From SLLW01 sp964388615 (GTDB lineage Bacteria; Bacteroidota; Rhodothermia; Balneolales; Natronogracilivirgulaceae), in the NCBI GenBank assembly GCA_964388615.1, contig CAYMBG010000059.1, positions 1 to 16,005 on the forward strand: a stretch of DNA of 16,005 bases. Direction: 5' to 3'. How positions within the stretch are numbered: position 1 is the stretch's first letter; every line of letters starts with the position of its first letter. Under the pieces are notes generated by a model, which did no database searches, was not told where the DNA came from, and saw only the letters and a program-made list of their open reading frames with translations. Positions 15,043 through 16,005 of the stretch are shown here, piece after piece. A program made the translations under genes and the position numbers.

Positions 15043-15180
15043 TTATCTGCTGCCGGATATTTGCCGTATCCGGAACATTTGCAATGGGCCCTCGTTATTG
15101 GCCACTACGATAACAGGGCCCGTCGGGGATTGCAGAAGGGCGATATTTCTTACATCCAGGGGTGCGAGAAATCCGGTTGA
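15043..15180 (-). pseudogene. C-terminal remnant of a VCBS/FG-GAP repeat protein
   Basis: On the minus strand, one frame reads STGFLAPLDVRNIALL, then SPTGPVIVVANNEGPLQMFR, and a TAA stop at 15045-15043. This is the typical end of large secreted FG-GAP/VCBS beta-propeller proteins ('gd.R.lall...g.pviLVAnN.gpLq.F'). Only about 45 codons remain and no start is present. A different frame of the same bases is the tail of the open frame that begins in the recombinase remnant, so the two remnants are fused out of frame near 15180-15190. Confidence 0.68.
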
Positions 15181-15325
15181 TCTTCTCAACTACCATATAC
15201 CTGTGGACTTTACGCCACAAACAATGGTAGAATTTTACGGTCATTTTGGCACGACCAAGCTTGTTTAGCAGGTAATCACCGGCACGAACCGTCAGTGCCT
15301 CGAAGCCTTTATTTGTGTATTTCAT
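15181..15325 (-). pseudogene. N-terminal remnant of a probable tyrosine recombinase
   Basis: From the ATG at 15325 the minus strand reads MKYTNKGFEALTVRAGDYLL, then NKLGRAKMTVKFYHCLWRKV and HRYM. The pattern of short helices with 'yL.klg.a..Tv..y...wrkv..Ym' resembles the arm/core-binding SAM-like N-terminal domain of phage-type integrases. About 48 residues remain before the frame runs into the VCBS remnant. No catalytic R-H-R-Y domain is left, so the family call is tentative. The 11-bp arm motifs directly upstream (15383-15506) support a recombinase origin. The open frame also extends upstream to 15379, but those codons overlap the probable leader. Confidence 0.55.
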
Positions 15326-15381
15326 GATTTGCATATTTAGGTCGGTGGCAACATTGCCATTGCACCAAAATATGCTCAAAT

Positions 15382-15458
15382 ATTATGCAAAGTCTTTTGA
15401 CCGATTATCGATCTCTGTATCATTCAGAAGCCGATTCGTCTGATCGACTTTGCATAAT
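15382..15458. repeat. 13-bp perfect inverted repeat upstream of the recombinase remnant
   Basis: ATTATGCAAAGTC (15382-15394) and GACTTTGCATAAT (15446-15458) are exact inverted copies with 51 bp between them. Each contains the 11-bp arm motif ACTTTGCATAA, or its complement, that recurs in the dif-like site to the right. They are probably recombinase-binding arms. Confidence 0.75.
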
Positions 15459-15463
15459 CATTA

Positions 15464-15491
15464 ACTATGCATAACCCAGGTTATGTAAAGC
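15464..15491 (+). other. dif-like Xer-type recombination site (11-6-11)
   Basis: Left arm ACTATGCATAA (15464-15474), central CCCAGG (15475-15480), right arm TTATGTAAAGC (15481-15491). The layout and the inner GCATAA-N6-TTATGT core match XerC/XerD sites such as E. coli dif (left arm ending GCATAA, right arm beginning TTATGTTAAAT). It could be an att or pdif-type site of a mobile element, or less likely the chromosomal dif of this organism. Resemblance is by eye; function is inferred. Confidence 0.55.
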
Positions 15492-15506
15492 TTTACATAA
15501 CCTGGG
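15475..15506. repeat. Perfect 32-bp palindrome
   Basis: CCCAGGTTATGTAAAG (15475-15490) is followed without spacer by its exact reverse complement (15491-15506). Each half is the 6-bp central region plus the right arm of the dif-like site. The right edge abuts the IS66 tnpC remnant. Confidence 0.95.
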
Positions 15507-15702
15507 CAAAAAGAACTGGTTGTTTGCCGGTTCACATAATGCGGCACGTCGATCCGGAATGATCTATACCATGATGGGCAATTGCAAGATTCACAAGGTC
15601 AATCCCTATGATTGGCTGCATTATGTGTTGCAACATATCCTGGATACCAGCTACGAGGATGTACGATCCCTCTATCCACAAAATTTTGAATCAAGGGTGT
15701 AG
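15502..15702 (+). pseudogene. IS66 family transposase TnpC, C-terminal remnant (element 1)
   Basis: The plus strand reads LGKKNWLFAGSHNAARRSGM, then IYTMMGNCKIHKVNPYDWLH, and ends ...YPQNF before a TAG at 15700-15702. This is the well-known C-terminal end of the IS66 DDE transposase ('LFAGSH.AA.R.AmiYt...tCk...vNPy.WL'). Only about 65 of roughly 500 residues remain. The 5' break coincides with the right edge of the 32-bp palindrome, and CTGGGC is shared by both. The IS end follows at 15698-15718. Confidence 0.9.
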
Positions 15703-15718
15703 TTGCCCGTATGCATAC
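15698..15718 (+). repeat. IS66 element 1 right terminal inverted repeat
   Basis: This 21-bp sequence, ending CCCGTATGCATAC, directly follows the end of tnpC. It differs at 2 positions from 15866-15886. Read inward from the element edge, both begin GTATGCAT, as terminal repeats of related IS66 copies should. Confidence 0.75.
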
Positions 15719-15819
15719 AGTTTAACCTGGTGTTTCTTACAGAATTGTTTTTGGGTCATTCCGCTGGCCCGCCACTGCTCGACCAGCGAGAACATATGCT
15801 CTTGTTTTTCAGTCAACAT
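15719..15819 (-). pseudogene. IS66 accessory protein TnpA, N-terminal remnant (element 2)
   Basis: From the ATG at 15819 the minus strand reads MLTEKQEHMFSLVEQWRASG, then MTQKQFCKKHQVKL. This is the helix-turn-helix N-terminus of the IS66 accessory protein TnpA/OrfA ('...veqW..SG.t...FC..h.l.....'). After HQVKL the natural sequence stops. The next codons (YAYGQLHP, stop at 15691) are simply the terminal repeat of element 1 read backwards, so element 1 inserted at this codon. Element 2 is thus reduced to its first ~170 bp. Confidence 0.85.
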
Positions 15820-15848
15820 GGTTTTTTAAATCACAAACTACGCCTGTT

Positions 15849-16005
15849 TCAGGGTGCGAAAAAGATGTAGTTGCTCGCATGCATACCCTGCAAATCCACA
15901 AAAACTTTGTAAGAACCAAGCTCTAAGTCTAACTCAGCACCACCACCATTCCTAAGCACTAATTTATCATTCTCAAAAAAACTATTTTCTAAAGAACCAC
16001 TCAAG
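15849..16005 (-). pseudogene. 3' part of an AT-rich gene interrupted by IS66 (partial)
   Basis: Entering from the window edge on the minus strand, an open frame reads LSGSLENSFFENDKLVLRNG, then GGAELDLELGSYKVFVDLQG, and continues MHASNYIFFAP to a TGA at 15851-15849. The last ~11 codons come from the IS66 end (15886 and below), so the native C-terminus is lost from 15887 on. The remaining ~40 native codons suggest a beta-rich domain (alternating L-x-L-x, Gly/Asn turns), possibly a secreted carbohydrate-binding or T9SS-type module. I do not recognise the family. It is visibly more AT-rich than the genes at 5-13 kb, which hints at a different origin. Confidence 0.55.
15866..15886 (-). repeat. 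IS66 element 2 left terminal inverted repeat
   Basis: On the minus strand the element edge starts GTATGCATGCGAGCAACTAC at 15886 and leads, after about 45 bp, to the tnpA start codon. It marks the outer border of element 2; non-IS DNA begins at 15887. Confidence 0.75.

Noticed and set aside
15053..15073. 7-bp hairpin CCGGATA/TATCCGG after the barrel lipoprotein gene, considered as terminator
   Set aside because: No T-run follows on the plus strand, and it overlaps the end of the VCBS remnant.
15086..15121. Strong hairpin (GGGCCCT..GTTAT / ATAAC.AGGGCCC), considered as terminator or integron attC
   Set aside because: No T-run follows, the GTTRRRY/RYYYAAC core pattern of attC is not met, and the bases are explained as coding sequence of the VCBS remnant.
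15520..15702. 60-residue standalone protein starting with TTG
   Set aside because: It is the C-terminal end of IS66 TnpC; the homology continues upstream of the TTG, so it is a remnant and not a gene.
1..16005. CRISPR array, toxin-antitoxin pair, restriction or phage-defence island
   Set aside because: No regularly spaced repeats and no recognisable nuclease, methylase or defence domains were seen on either strand.

Overview
The window reads as a bacterial chromosome segment, probably from the FCB group and most likely Balneolota/Rhodothermota. That placement is an inference. It rests on mostly absent Shine-Dalgarno motifs, an OxyR-type LysR, a YtxH protein, an RlpA lipoprotein with a SPOR domain, a Tat-signal Gfo/Idh/MocA oxidoreductase, a secreted GH2 enzyme, a penicillin-acylase-family hydrolase and IS66 remnants. 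No marker gene fixes the taxon.

Left part (1-4.7 kb): a truncated tRNA-Val(GAC); an OxyR-like regulator with both redox cysteines; a divergent MFS transporter whose normal start codon seems to be lost; a membrane-helix/GNAT fusion protein; and a ytxH-like gene with a clear terminator that ends on the next gene's start codon. Next come a short broken copy of a Gfo/Idh/MocA gene and an orphan DprE2-like short-chain dehydrogenase.

Middle part (4.7-15.0 kb): envelope and catabolic genes. A minus-strand series holds a secreted GH2 glycosidase, rlpA and a membrane-anchored OB-fold protein. A plus-strand series holds a penicillin-acylase-family Ntn hydrolase, a small membrane protein and deoC. The Tat-exported Gfo/Idh/MocA gene is tail-to-tail with deoC, and it is the intact relative of the broken copy at 3.7 kb. 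A putative lipoprotein with a glycosidase-like barrel follows. GH2, Gfo/Idh and the barrel protein suggest extracytoplasmic carbohydrate breakdown; no polysaccharide-utilisation transport pair is present.

Right end (15.0-16.0 kb): a dense graveyard of mobile DNA. In order it holds the C-terminal remnant of a VCBS/FG-GAP protein, the N-terminal remnant of a probable tyrosine recombinase, a cluster of 11-bp arm motifs that includes one 28-bp dif-like (Xer-type 11-6-11) site, a perfect 32-bp palindrome, the 3' end of an IS66 tnpC with its terminal repeat, the 5' end of a second oppositely oriented IS66 tnpA with its terminal repeat, and an AT-rich gene cut by that second IS66. The palindrome meets the IS66 tnpC exactly at the 6-bp central region of the dif-like site. 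I consider this the most interesting signal in the window.
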